Assembly: GCA_946480825.1 (NCBI GenBank)
Contig: CAMLLG010000077.1
Span: 1 to 16,780 of the forward strand
Direction: 5' to 3'
Length of the DNA: 16,780 bases
Source of the DNA: an uncultured Lysobacteraceae bacterium
GTDB lineage: Bacteria; Pseudomonadota; Gammaproteobacteria; Xanthomonadales; Xanthomonadaceae
The notes below the pieces were generated by a model. The model did not search any database. It saw nothing but the letters and a program-made list of their open reading frames with translations, and was not told where the DNA came from. This document shows positions 1 to 6,512 of the stretch, one piece after another (position 1 is the first letter of the stretch; each line of letters starts with the position of its first letter). The translations under genes and the position numbers were made by a program.

Positions 1-238
1 CGTACTGGTCCAGGACCTCGAGGATCTCGCGCGGCTTGGGCAGGTGGCTGCGGGCGGACTGCGCCTTCTCCTCCAGCTCCTCGCGGATGATGTCGTTGCA
101 CAGCTCCACGCATTCGTCGCAGATGAACACGCTCGGGCCCGCAATCAGCTTGCGGACTTCATGCTGGCTTTTCCCGCAGAACGAGCAATACAGGATCTTG
201 TTGCTGTCGCCGCTGCGGCCTTGCCGGTCTTCGCTCAT
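1..238 (-). CDS. clpX: ATP-dependent Clp protease ATP-binding subunit ClpX (N-terminal part, runs off the window)
   Basis: ClpX is the AAA+ unfoldase that feeds substrates into the ClpP chamber in the cytoplasm. Only the first 79 codons are present; the gene continues to the left beyond base 1. The reading begins [14 protein letters not shown] and shows the N-terminal zinc-binding domain, with the two CxxC pairs C18/C21 and C40/C43, followed by the linker [15 protein letters not shown] that leads into the AAA+ domain. The ATG at 236-238 is the only start that fits the family; no start codon lies in frame just upstream and the ribosome binding site is poor. It follows clpP by 102 bp on the same strand, and a candidate promoter of its own (270-297) lies in that gap. 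Identity is very secure. Confidence 0.97.
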   Translation of the reverse strand, partial: MSEDRQGRSGDSNKILYCSFCGKSQHEVRKLIAGPSVFICDECVELCNDIIREELEEKAQSARSHLPKPREILEVLDQY

Positions 239-269
239 GCTGCTGTCGTTATCTAAACTGGTGGGGGGG

Positions 270-297
270 AGGATAGCATCCGCGCTCCCGGCCGCAA
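270..297 (-). promoter_or_regulatory. candidate clpX promoter (extended -10)
   Basis: On the minus strand TTGCGG (292-297) and TATCCT (270-275) are separated by 16 bp, and the -10 is preceded by TGC, an extended -10 element. The predicted transcript would start about 25 nt before the clpX ATG, allowing clpX expression separate from clpP. Seen by eye only; the -35 matches consensus at three of six bases. Confidence 0.4.
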
Positions 298-311
298 GCG
301 GATTGCGGCCG
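289..311 (-). other. 9-bp inverted repeat between clpP and clpX
   Basis: CGGCCGCAA (289-297) and TTGCGGCCG (303-311) form a perfect 9-bp stem with a 5-nt loop. No T-run follows on the minus strand, so it is not a typical intrinsic terminator. It overlaps the -35 of the candidate clpX promoter and would lie in the clpP-clpX mRNA, where it could act in partial termination, mRNA processing or stability. Confidence 0.55.
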
Positions 312-340
312 AGATGTGGATGCTCTTTTGAATCAGTTAC

Positions 341-970
341 TTATGCCGGCTGAATGGAGTCTTCCGGGCGGCGTTCGAGGACGTGATCGACCAGACCGTA
401 GTCGCGCGAGGCTTCGGCGCTCTTGAAATTGTCGCGCTCGGTGTCCCGGGCGATGGTGTCGATCGCCTGACCGGTGTGCTTGGCCAGGATTTCGTTCAGC
501 CGCTGCTTCATGCCGAGGATTTCGCGGGCATGGATATCGATGTCCGTCGCCTGGCCCTGGAAGCCGCCCAGAGGCTGGTGGATCATCACCCGCGAATTGG
601 GCAGCGCATGACGCTTACCCTTGGCGCCCGAAGCGAGCAGCAGCGCGCCCATCGAGGCGGCCTGACCGACGCAGATGGTGCTCACGTCGGGCTTGATGAA
701 CTGCATGGTGTCGTAGATCGCCATGCCCGCGGTGACGATGCCACCCGGCGAGTTGATGTACAGGCTGATGTCCTTCTCGGGGTTCTCGGCCTCGAGGAAC
801 AGCAGCTGGGCGACGATCACGTTCGCCATGTAATCGTCGATACCGCCGACGAGAAAGATCACCCGCTCCTTGAGCAGCCGGGAGTAGATGTCGTAAGCGC
901 GCTCGCCGCGGCTGGTCTGTTCGACCACCATCGGAACGAGATTGAGGGCTCTGGTCTCGAAGCTGTTCAT
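341..970 (-). CDS. clpP: ATP-dependent Clp protease proteolytic subunit ClpP
   Basis: ClpP is the serine protease that forms the tetradecameric degradation chamber served by ClpX or ClpA. The 209-residue product has the normal family length. Counting from the chosen ATG, the catalytic triad is Ser106 (in GQAASMGA), His131 (in MIHQPLGG) and Asp180 (in ERDNFKSA). The head [24 protein letters not shown] is characteristic of the family. A GTG four codons upstream (980-982) gives a longer frame, but the ATG at 968-970 has an AGGTG ribosome binding site 9 nt away that overlaps that GTG, so the shorter form is preferred. It lies between tig (98 bp upstream) and clpX (102 bp downstream), all on one strand, the usual tig-clpP-clpX order. 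Confidence 0.96.
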   Translation of the reverse strand: MNSFETRALNLVPMVVEQTSRGERAYDIYSRLLKERVIFLVGGIDDYMANVIVAQLLFLEAENPEKDISLYINSPGGIVTAGMAIYDTMQFIKPDVSTICVGQAASMGALLLASGAKGKRHALPNSRVMIHQPLGGFQGQATDIDIHAREILGMKQRLNEILAKHTGQAIDTIARDTERDNFKSAEASRDYGLVDHVLERRPEDSIQPA

Positions 971-1068
971 GCGTCGCGGCACCTGTGGTGGGGCGGGTCG
1001 CGCTGGGCGCGGCGCCTGTCGGGGAACGGGTCGCGCGCTGGGCCCGACCCGGGAAAGGAATCCGCAGG

Positions 1069-2373
1069 TTACTGCGGGGCGATCGCTTCCTGGAAGCTGA
1101 GCGGCCTGTCGGTATGCACGGCGCGCTCGGCGATCCAGTCGATGACCTGCTCTTCCATCACGCGATTCTGCAGGCCCGCCATGAGCTGGCGGTCGTTGCG
1201 GTACAAATCAATGACCTGCTGCGGCTCTTCGTAAGTGGAGGCGATGAGACGCAGCGTTTCGTTCAGGCGCTTGGGGTCGAGCGTGAGCTCGTTGCGGCGC
1301 GCGATTTCTCCGACCAGCAGTGCGACGGTGATGCGCTTGCGGGCCGGATCGAGCAGATCACGCCAGGCATCGGCCGGCGGGTCGATCTGGCGGCCCTGGC
1401 GACGCGCCTGTTCGACGGTCTGGGCCAGCATGGCGCGCGCTTCGTTCTCGACCACGCGCGGCGGCATCTCGACATGCGCATAGGCGGCGACGAGTTGCTC
1501 GCCGACTTCGCGACGCAGGCGGCTCATGAGCGCACCCTTGAGTTCGCGCTCGAGATTGTTGCGGATCTCGACGCGGAACTGCGGCATTTCGCCCGAACGC
1601 ACGCCGAAACTGCGGATGAACTCCGCATCGACCTCGGGCAGCACGGGCTCGGAGATCGCTTCGACCTTCACGTTCACCACCGCCTGTTTGCCGGCGAGCT
1701 GCGGCACGCGCCAGTTCTCCGGGAAGTCGACGGTCAGGGTCTTGTTCTCGCCGGCGCTCATGCCGACGATGGCGTTCTCGATCTCCGGGTACATCGCGCC
1801 TGAGCCGATCATGGTCACGCCACGCTCGGCGCCTTCAGCCGGCAAACGCTCCCCGTCGATCATCGACCAGGTTTCCACATCGGCCGCATCGCCGGCCTGG
1901 GCCGGGCGGTTCACGATGGTCCAACTGCGGCGCTGCAGGCGCAGGTTCTCGATCATGCGATCGATATCGTCCTCGGTCACCTCGGCGGTCGTGCGGACGA
2001 CCTGAAGCGTGGTCACATCGATCTCGCCGAAATCGGGTACGACCTCGAAGGTGGCGACGTAGGCCAGTTCGCCCTCGCCCGCCTCGGCGGACGGCTCGAT
2101 CCGCGGATTGCCGGCCAGGCGCAGCGCGTTGTCGCGCACGGCCTGGTCGAAGCCCTGCTGCAGCAATTCGTCGACCACTTCGCCGCGGACCTGGGCGCCG
2201 TAACGCTGCTCGATCACCTTGGCCGGCACCTTGCCGGGACGGAAGCCCTTGATGCGGGCGGTGCGGGCGAGCTCGCGCAGGCGGCCGCCGATCTGGTTCT
2301 CGACGCGTTCGGCCGGCACGCGGAGGGTCATGCGGCGCTCGAGATTACCTACGGATTCGACTGAAACTTGCAT
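1069..2373 (-). CDS. tig: trigger factor, ribosome-associated chaperone
   Basis: Trigger factor binds the ribosome at the tunnel exit and shields nascent chains. The 434-residue product has the usual length and the three-domain order: an N-terminal ribosome-binding domain with the signature GFRPGKVP at residues 43-50, an FKBP-like prolyl isomerase domain at about 150-245, and the helical C-terminal chaperone domain ending in the stretch [15 protein letters not shown]. The PPIase part departs from E. coli: W169 and I198 stand where aromatic residues (Phe) of the active site are expected, so isomerase activity may be weak or absent. The ATG at 2371-2373 is supported by an AGGAG site 9 nt upstream. 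It heads the tig-clpP-clpX group and lies downstream of the tRNA cluster on the same strand. Confidence 0.97.
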   Translation of the reverse strand: MQVSVESVGNLERRMTLRVPAERVENQIGGRLRELARTARIKGFRPGKVPAKVIEQRYGAQVRGEVVDELLQQGFDQAVRDNALRLAGNPRIEPSAEAGEGELAYVATFEVVPDFGEIDVTTLQVVRTTAEVTEDDIDRMIENLRLQRRSWTIVNRPAQAGDAADVETWSMIDGERLPAEGAERGVTMIGSGAMYPEIENAIVGMSAGENKTLTVDFPENWRVPQLAGKQAVVNVKVEAISEPVLPEVDAEFIRSFGVRSGEMPQFRVEIRNNLERELKGALMSRLRREVGEQLVAAYAHVEMPPRVVENEARAMLAQTVEQARRQGRQIDPPADAWRDLLDPARKRITVALLVGEIARRNELTLDPKRLNETLRLIASTYEEPQQVIDLYRNDRQLMAGLQNRVMEEQVIDWIAERAVHTDRPLSFQEAIAPQ

Positions 2374-2687
2374 TGCTGGCGACTCCTGCTGCCGCGCCGT
2401 CGCGCGCGGCCCGTACTGGTGTGGTTGAGATGGAGGCTGGGCGGCCGGCGAGGCCTGTCGGGCTCGCCCAAGGCGGGCCGCCCCAGCGGAACGGGATAGT
2501 TTGGCCGATTACGGCCTTTCCCGCCAGTTTCGGCAGGACGGCGCGTGAATGCATGAAATGGGCAGGAGGCGACGTCGCACAAAACCACGAGACGCGCGGA
2601 AGATGTCGGCAGGCCGAACGAAGACGGCACGACCGATGGCCAGTCGGCGCATCACGATTGTCCGACTCGATGATTTCCCGACTGGGA
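2374..2687. other. 314-bp non-coding stretch between tRNA-Leu and tig
   Basis: No credible gene is present; the short frames here lack ribosome binding sites and family features. It should hold the tig promoter on the minus strand, but no convincing -35/-10 pair was found. A small palindrome with arms GGCCG/CGGCC and a 4-nt loop lies at 2503-2516. A longer imperfect inverted repeat has outer arms CCAGTCGG (2640-2647) and CCGACTGG (2678-2685) and lies just past the 3' end of tRNA-Leu. It has no T-run, so it is at most a processing structure or a Rho-dependent end. Confidence 0.5.
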
Positions 2688-2772
<85 letters not shown>

Positions 2773-2799
2773 ATGTCGCCGCCCACAAACCGGGAGACC

Positions 2800-2831
2800 A
2801 CAAAGCAAAACGCCCGGCGTGTGCCGGGCGT
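2800..2831 (-). terminator. intrinsic terminator between tRNA-Lys and tRNA-Leu
   Basis: Read on the minus strand, ACGCCCGGC pairs with GCCGGGCGT around an ACAC loop (2810-2831) and is followed at once by TTTTGCTTTG. The stem is 9 bp and almost all G-C. It starts 9 nt after the encoded CCA of tRNA-Lys. It should end, or partly end, transcription of the upstream tRNAs before tRNA-Leu. Confidence 0.7.
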
Positions 2832-2840
2832 CGCTGGAAC

Positions 2841-2916
2841 TGGTGGGCCGTCAAGGATTCGAACCTTGGACCTATTGATTAAGAGTCAACTGCTCTACCA
2901 ACTGAGCTAACGGCCC
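2841..2916 (-). tRNA. tRNA-Lys (anticodon CUU)
   Basis: A 76-nt tRNA with CCA encoded (2841-2843). The acceptor stem is GGGCCGT/ACGGCCC. The anticodon stem GTTGA/TCAAT closes the loop CTCTTAA, giving CUU, which reads AAG. The D-arm and T-arm are standard. It is 26 nt from tRNA-His in the same cluster. Confidence 0.96.
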
Positions 2917-2925
2917 GATGACATG

Positions 2926-2931
2926 ATTGTA
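2926..2931 (-). promoter_or_regulatory. possible -10 element before tRNA-Lys
   Basis: TACAAT (five of six to consensus) stands on the minus strand 10 bp before the tRNA-Lys gene. The best partner, CTTCCA at 16-bp spacing inside the 3' end of tRNA-His, is a poor -35, so this is only a weak candidate for an internal promoter. Confidence 0.2.
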
Positions 2932-2942
2932 GCAAAAACAGA

Positions 2943-3020
<78 letters not shown>

Positions 3021-3104
3021 ACTGAAAACCCGAAAATTTCGCGGAATCGCCTCCGAGGCTCCCGCCGCCCGACCATCCTGTCGAGCCTTGCCGCATTCCC
3101 GCAC

Positions 3105-3181
3105 TGGCGCGCCCGGCAGGACTCGAACCTGCAACCGCCGGCTTAGAAGGCCGGTGCTCTATCCGGTTGAGCTACGGGCGC
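3105..3181 (-). tRNA. tRNA-Arg (anticodon UCU)
   Basis: A 77-nt tRNA with CCA encoded (3105-3107). The acceptor stem GCGCCCG/CGGGCGC is perfect. The anticodon stem CCGGC/GCCGG closes the loop CTTCTAA, giving UCU, which reads the rare AGA/AGG codons. The T-arm carries TTCGAGT. Confidence 0.96.
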
Positions 3182-3220
3182 ATGAGCGCATGATAGCCGC
3201 ACGAAAGGAGCGGAGCCGAA

Positions 3221-3297
3221 TGGTCGGGGTAGAGGGATTCGAACCCCCGACATCCTGCTCCCAAAGCAGGCGCGCTACCAGACTGCGCTATACCCCG
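3221..3297 (-). tRNA. tRNA-Pro (anticodon UGG)
   Basis: A 77-nt tRNA with CCA encoded (3221-3223). The acceptor stem is CGGGGTA/TACCCCG. The anticodon stem CCTGC/GCAGG encloses TTTGGGA, giving UGG. It is the first gene of the tRNA cluster and lies about 50 bp downstream of a strong promoter. Confidence 0.96.
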
Positions 3298-3347
3298 CCG
3301 ATGAGGCGGCCGGGCGATGGACGCGTCCAGGCCCGGACCAGCTGCGT

Positions 3348-3376
3348 ATTGTCCGAACCCGAAGCCGCGCTGTCAA
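3348..3376 (-). promoter_or_regulatory. sigma-70 promoter of the tRNA cluster
   Basis: On the minus strand a perfect TTGACA (3371-3376) and GACAAT (3348-3353, four of six) are spaced by 17 bp. The predicted start is about 44 nt upstream of tRNA-Pro, and the sequence after the -10 is GC-rich. The promoter faces away from the Bax-inhibitor-like gene that starts at 3470. Confidence 0.8.
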
Positions 3377-3416
3377 CGCACGAAACCCGACCCGCGCAAT
3401 CCGGCCCGGCCGACGG

Positions 3417-3422
3417 TATGCT
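3417..3422 (+). promoter_or_regulatory. possible -10 element of the Bax-inhibitor-like gene
   Basis: TATGCT stands 48 nt before the start codon and belongs to a small set of TANRCT hexamers seen upstream of several genes in this window. No good -35 accompanies it. Confidence 0.25.
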
Positions 3423-3469
3423 TGCCGCTCGACACCTTCACCAGACGTCACGATCTCCAAGGAGAGACC

Positions 3470-4240
3470 ATGCGCAGCGGCAATCCTGTCCTCAAGGACT
3501 CCACTTTCCTCGATCTCAGCAGCGGCAGCGTCTACCCCGGCAGCGCCAACGCGATGACCCTCAACGGGACGGTCAACAAGACCGGCATCCTGCTGCTGCT
3601 GACAGTCCTGACCTCCGCCTTCGCATGGTCGCAGACCATGGTTCAGACTCCCGAGGGCATGCAACTCGCCCCGGGCGCGATGATCTACATGATCGGCGGC
3701 GCCATCGGCGGCTTCGTCCTGGCGCTGGTCACCGCGTTCAAGAAGGAATGGTCGCCGATCACCGCGCCGCTGTACGCCCTGGTGGAAGGCTTCTTCCTCG
3801 GCTCGATCTCGGCGATCTACAACGCACAGTTCGAAGGCATCGTGCTGCAGGCTGTCATGCTGACCTTCGGTACGCTGTTCGCGCTGCTGTTCGCGTACCG
3901 CTCCGGGTTGATCAAGGCCACCGAGAACTTCAAGCTCGGCGTGGCCGCGGCCACCGGCGGCATCGCCCTGATCTATCTCGCCACGATCGTGCTGGGCCTG
4001 TTCGGCATCAAGATTCCCTACATCCACGAATCCGGCCTGATCGGCATCGGTTTCAGCCTGTTCGTGATCGTGATCGCCGCATTGAACCTGGTGCTTGACT
4101 TCGACTTCATCGAGTCCGGCGTGGAAGCCGGCGCACCGAAATACATGGAGTGGTACGGCGCCTTCGGCCTGATGGTTACGCTGGTATGGCTGTACATCGA
4201 GTTCCTGCGGCTGCTGGCCAAGCTGCAGTCGCGCGACTGA
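3470..4240 (+). CDS. Bax inhibitor-1/YccA-like seven-helix inner membrane protein
   Basis: A 256-residue integral membrane protein. After a short N-terminal segment starting MRSGNPVLKD, seven hydrophobic helices can be drawn, beginning near residues 38, 66, 98, 125, 152, 183 and 225. Acidic residues D210 and D212 (LDFDF) with E215 sit at the end of helix six, a position where proteins of this superfamily carry conserved acids. The opening and the LDFDFIE motif recall the bacterial BaxI_1 branch of the BI-1 superfamily. Some members conduct calcium, others are linked to membrane protease control; the role here is unknown. The frame is open back to 3317, but the ATG at 3470 has an AAGGAGA site 4 nt upstream and starts at the conserved N-terminus. 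It is monocistronic, ending at the bidirectional terminator. Confidence 0.88.
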   Translation: MRSGNPVLKDSTFLDLSSGSVYPGSANAMTLNGTVNKTGILLLLTVLTSAFAWSQTMVQTPEGMQLAPGAMIYMIGGAIGGFVLALVTAFKKEWSPITAPLYALVEGFFLGSISAIYNAQFEGIVLQAVMLTFGTLFALLFAYRSGLIKATENFKLGVAAATGGIALIYLATIVLGLFGIKIPYIHESGLIGIGFSLFVIVIAALNLVLDFDFIESGVEAGAPKYMEWYGAFGLMVTLVWLYIEFLRLLAKLQSRD

Positions 4241-4262
4241 TCGCGCAGCGGACTCCGCAACG

Positions 4263-4289
4263 AAAAAGGGCGCCGCTGGCGCCCTTTTT
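4263..4289. terminator. bidirectional intrinsic terminator
   Basis: AAAAAGGGCGCC (4263-4274) pairs with GGCGCCCTTTTT (4278-4289) around a 3-nt loop. The flanking A and T runs make it work in both directions, ending the Bax-inhibitor-like gene on plus and the isocitrate dehydrogenase gene on minus. A second 7-bp inverted repeat, TGGTCGG/CCGACCA (4292-4314), lies between it and the dehydrogenase stop codon. Confidence 0.9.
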
Positions 4290-4332
4290 CATGGTCGGCC
4301 GGCATGACCGACCACAGCCCGGCTCGAACGAT

Positions 4333-5340
4333 TCAGAGCCGGCTGGCGATGGCCTTGGCGAAGCCCATCGTATCGCCGGTGCCGCCGAGGTCGGGGGTCA
4401 GCGTGTCGCGTGCCTCCAGCGTGGCGACGATGGCGTCGCGCAGGCGGGTGGCGTTCTCGGGTTGGCCGAGATGGTCGAGCATCTGCCCGGCCGCGAGCAG
4501 CAGCGCACAGGGATTGGCGACACCCTTGCCGGCGATATCCGGCGCGGAACCGTGCACCGCTTCGAAGATCGCGGCCTCGGTGCCGATGTTCGCGCCCGGC
4601 GCCAGGCCCAGGCCGCCGACCAGGCCGGCGCAGAGGTCGGAAATGATGTCGCCGAACAGATTCGTGGTCACGATGATGTCGAATTGTTCCGGGCGCATCA
4701 CCAGTTGCATGCAGGTGTTGTCGACGATCATTTCGTTGCACTGGATGTCGGGGTACTCGGCGGCGACGATCCGCGCGGTGCGCAGGAACAGGCCCGAGGT
4801 CGATTTCAGGATGTTGGCCTTGTGGACCACCGTGACCTTCTTGCGCCAGGTGCTGCGCGCCAGTTCGAAGGCGTAACGGACGATGCGCTCGGAACCGCGG
4901 CGGGTGATCTTCTGGGTCAGCATCGCGGTTTCGCCGTCCTCGGACAGCGACTGGCCTTCACCGATGTACGCACCTTCGGTGTTCTCGCGGACGGTGATCA
5001 GGTCCACGCCGCTTGGAAAGCGCGACTTGGTGTTGGGAAAGGACTTCGCAGGGCGCACGTTGGCGTACAGGTCGAAGCGCTTGCGCAGTTCGACGTTGAT
5101 CGAACTGAAGCCCTCGCCCACCGGGGTGGTCAGCGGACTCTTCAGCGCGACTCGGTTGCGGCGTATCGAATCGAGCGTCGCCTGCGGCAACAGCTCGCCG
5201 TGCTTCTCCAGCGCGACCATGCCGGCGTCGGCATCTTCGTAGCGCAGCCCGGTGTTCATGGCATCGAGCACGAACAGCGCGGCGTCCATGATCTCGGGGC
5301 CGATGCCATCGCCACGGATGACGGTAATCGTTTGGGTCAT
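4333..5340 (-). CDS. isocitrate dehydrogenase, NAD-dependent type
   Basis: Oxidatively decarboxylates isocitrate to 2-oxoglutarate in the TCA cycle. The 335-residue product is a short member of the beta-decarboxylating dehydrogenase family. It opens ITVIRGDGIGPEI, carries substrate residues in SPLTTPVGEGFSSINVELR (68-86) and YANVRP (92-97), has the active-site Lys174 (HKAN), and the family signature NLFGDIISDLCAGLVGG begins at N227. After HGSAP the residues are Asp268-Ile269, the acidic pattern of NAD-using enzymes; NADP-using ones carry Lys-Tyr. Isopropylmalate or homoisocitrate dehydrogenase is the alternative, but the substrate motif fits isocitrate. The ATG is supported by GGAAG 7 nt upstream. 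It lies 217 bp after the glutaredoxin pair on the same strand. Confidence 0.88.
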   Translation of the reverse strand: MTQTITVIRGDGIGPEIMDAALFVLDAMNTGLRYEDADAGMVALEKHGELLPQATLDSIRRNRVALKSPLTTPVGEGFSSINVELRKRFDLYANVRPAKSFPNTKSRFPSGVDLITVRENTEGAYIGEGQSLSEDGETAMLTQKITRRGSERIVRYAFELARSTWRKKVTVVHKANILKSTSGLFLRTARIVAAEYPDIQCNEMIVDNTCMQLVMRPEQFDIIVTTNLFGDIISDLCAGLVGGLGLAPGANIGTEAAIFEAVHGSAPDIAGKGVANPCALLLAAGQMLDHLGQPENATRLRDAIVATLEARDTLTPDLGGTGDTMGFAKAIASRL

Positions 5341-5390
5341 TGGGTCACTTCCAGGCAGGCCCGCCGCTGCGCGGACGGGCCGGAATCATC

Positions 5391-5417
5391 GAGGATGTCG
5401 CGGTGAGGATGTCGCGG
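5391..5417. repeat. tandem duplication of a 13-bp unit
   Basis: GAGGATGTCGCGG occurs twice (5391-5403 and 5405-5417), separated by one T, in the leader of the isocitrate dehydrogenase gene. It looks like a small slippage duplication; no function is evident. Confidence 0.6.
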
Positions 5418-5477
5418 CCGGGCCGGGAATGGCGCGAGGGGCGCCATCGCAGGGCCATCGCCGCGTACAACAGCGGA

Positions 5478-5483
5478 ATTATG
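5478..5483 (-). promoter_or_regulatory. possible -10 element of the isocitrate dehydrogenase gene
   Basis: CATAAT (five of six to consensus) on the minus strand, 137 bp before the start codon, within an otherwise GC-rich gap. No convincing -35 is found at 16 to 18 bp. Confidence 0.3.
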
Positions 5484-5557
5484 CCGGAAGCGCGTTGATT
5501 CTGCTGGAAATGCGATTCAGACGATGGTCGAAGAGCCTTCGCGCGAAGGTTCCGGTC

Positions 5558-5956
5558 TCAACCGTGATCGTGAGCGGGCGCAGCGGCGGCTTCGCCCTGC
5601 TCCAGCCGATCGAGGAAATCGACCGCGCGACGCAGGTGCGGGATCACGATCGAGCCACCGACCACCAGCCCCACCGAGAACGCCTCGAACATCTCGTCGC
5701 GATCGACCCCGGCCTCGCGGCACTGGGCGACGTGATAGCTGATGCAGTCGTCGCAACGCAGGACCAGGGACGCGACCAGACCCAAGAGCTCTTTGGTCTT
5801 CACGTCGAGCGCACCGGGCTGATAGGTCTGGGTATCGAGCGCGAAAAAGCGGCGGACGACCTGATTCGGCTCGGCCAGGATGCGTTCGTTCATCCGCTTG
5901 CGGAAAGCGGTGAACTCGGCAAGACGATCCTTCTCGTCCTGTCCCCCGCCGCTCAT
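5558..5956 (-). CDS. carboxymuconolactone decarboxylase / AhpD-like CxxC protein
   Basis: A 132-residue helical protein of the AhpD/CMD family. Residues C68, C71 and H75 (RCDDCISYH) form the CxxCxxxH redox motif of AhpD-type peroxidases, followed by VAQCREAGVDRDEMFEAFSVGLVVGGSIV, typical of the fold. Such proteins reduce peroxides or pass electrons between thiols; classical decarboxylases lack this cysteine pair. The ATG at 5954-5956 overlaps the stop codon of the upstream glutaredoxin gene (ATGA, 4 nt) with a GGAG site inside that gene, so the two are translationally coupled. A glutathione/glutaredoxin-linked hydroperoxide reductase pair is a reasonable inference, but the substrate is not visible. 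The C-terminal tail is Ala-rich and ends HDHG. Confidence 0.85.
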   Translation of the reverse strand: MSGGGQDEKDRLAEFTAFRKRMNERILAEPNQVVRRFFALDTQTYQPGALDVKTKELLGLVASLVLRCDDCISYHVAQCREAGVDRDEMFEAFSVGLVVGGSIVIPHLRRAVDFLDRLEQGEAAAAPAHDHG

Positions 5957-6234
5957 GCGCTCTCTCCGCCGAGCAACGGCTCGAACTTGCCGGCGCGGTG
6001 CATCGCCATCATGTCGTCGAAACCACCGACGTGGACGTCGCCGACGAAGATCTGCGGCACGCTGGTGCGCTTGGCGCGCGCGACCATGCGCTCGCGTTCG
6101 GCGGGATCGGTATCGACGCGGATCTCGGTCCAAGCCAAGCCTTTCCCCTTGAGGAAATTCTTGGCCGAGACGCAGTAGGGGCAGATCGCGGTGGTGTAGA
6201 TCGTGATCGGCGCGTGTGGGGATGGATCGCTCAA
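5953..6234 (-). CDS. grxC: glutaredoxin, dithiol CPYC type (GrxC-like)
   Basis: A 93-residue cytoplasmic thiol-disulfide oxidoreductase that uses glutathione. The active site is C18-P-Y-C21. The glutathione-binding residues are in TSVPQIFVG (57-65) and the GGFDD motif (70-74). Length and ending (HRAGKFEPLL) are standard for the family. The start is set at TTG (6232-6234): an AGGAG site lies exactly 6 nt upstream and the protein then begins SDPSPHAPITIYTTAICPYC, the usual distance to the active site. A longer form from the ATG at 6300 adds 22 residues that are unlike the family and has no ribosome binding site. It is the first gene of a leftward unit with the AhpD-like gene, which it overlaps by 4 nt. 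Confidence 0.92.
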   Translation of the reverse strand: MSDPSPHAPITIYTTAICPYCVSAKNFLKGKGLAWTEIRVDTDPAERERMVARAKRTSVPQIFVGDVHVGGFDDMMAMHRAGKFEPLLGGESA

Positions 6235-6512
6235 AACGGACTCCTCGCGGCGCGGTCGCGCCGGCAGTGAACGGGAATGCAGGGTGACTCCGGTGGCCAT
6301 GATGGGGGGCGCATGCGGCCTTTTCCAGCCGATTCCAGCAAATCGCCGTTCGCGCCGCGACAACACAGCGGTGCATGGAACGAAGCGGCGCCCGCGGGGT
6401 CGAAACCGCTACGCTTCGCATCGGGTGGGCGCGGCCGGCCCGATTAACAGCGCATTCACGTCCCGGTTCACGCCAACCGGCATCCTGTCCCACTTGTCTT
6501 CGGAATCGCCCC
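6235..6512. other. 278-bp divergent intergenic region between glutaredoxin and M48 protease genes
   Basis: It should hold the promoters of both divergent genes. On plus, TACGCT (6410-6415) is a -10-like hexamer 97 nt before the protease ATG. On minus no clear promoter is seen; a GCTGGAA direct repeat lies around 6324-6341. No credible gene lies inside. Confidence 0.4.

Noticed and set aside
970..982. GTG start for clpP four codons upstream
   Set aside because: The GTG is part of the AGGTG ribosome binding site for the ATG at 970.
4150..5406. 418-codon plus-strand frame opposite isocitrate dehydrogenase
   Set aside because: The minus-strand product is a clear dehydrogenase; the plus frame overlaps the end of another gene and runs through the bidirectional terminator.
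5536..5549. Palindrome CCTTCGCGCGAAGG as a terminator after the AhpD-like gene
   Set aside because: The loop-less palindrome is followed only by CTCTT on the minus strand; too weak to call a terminator.
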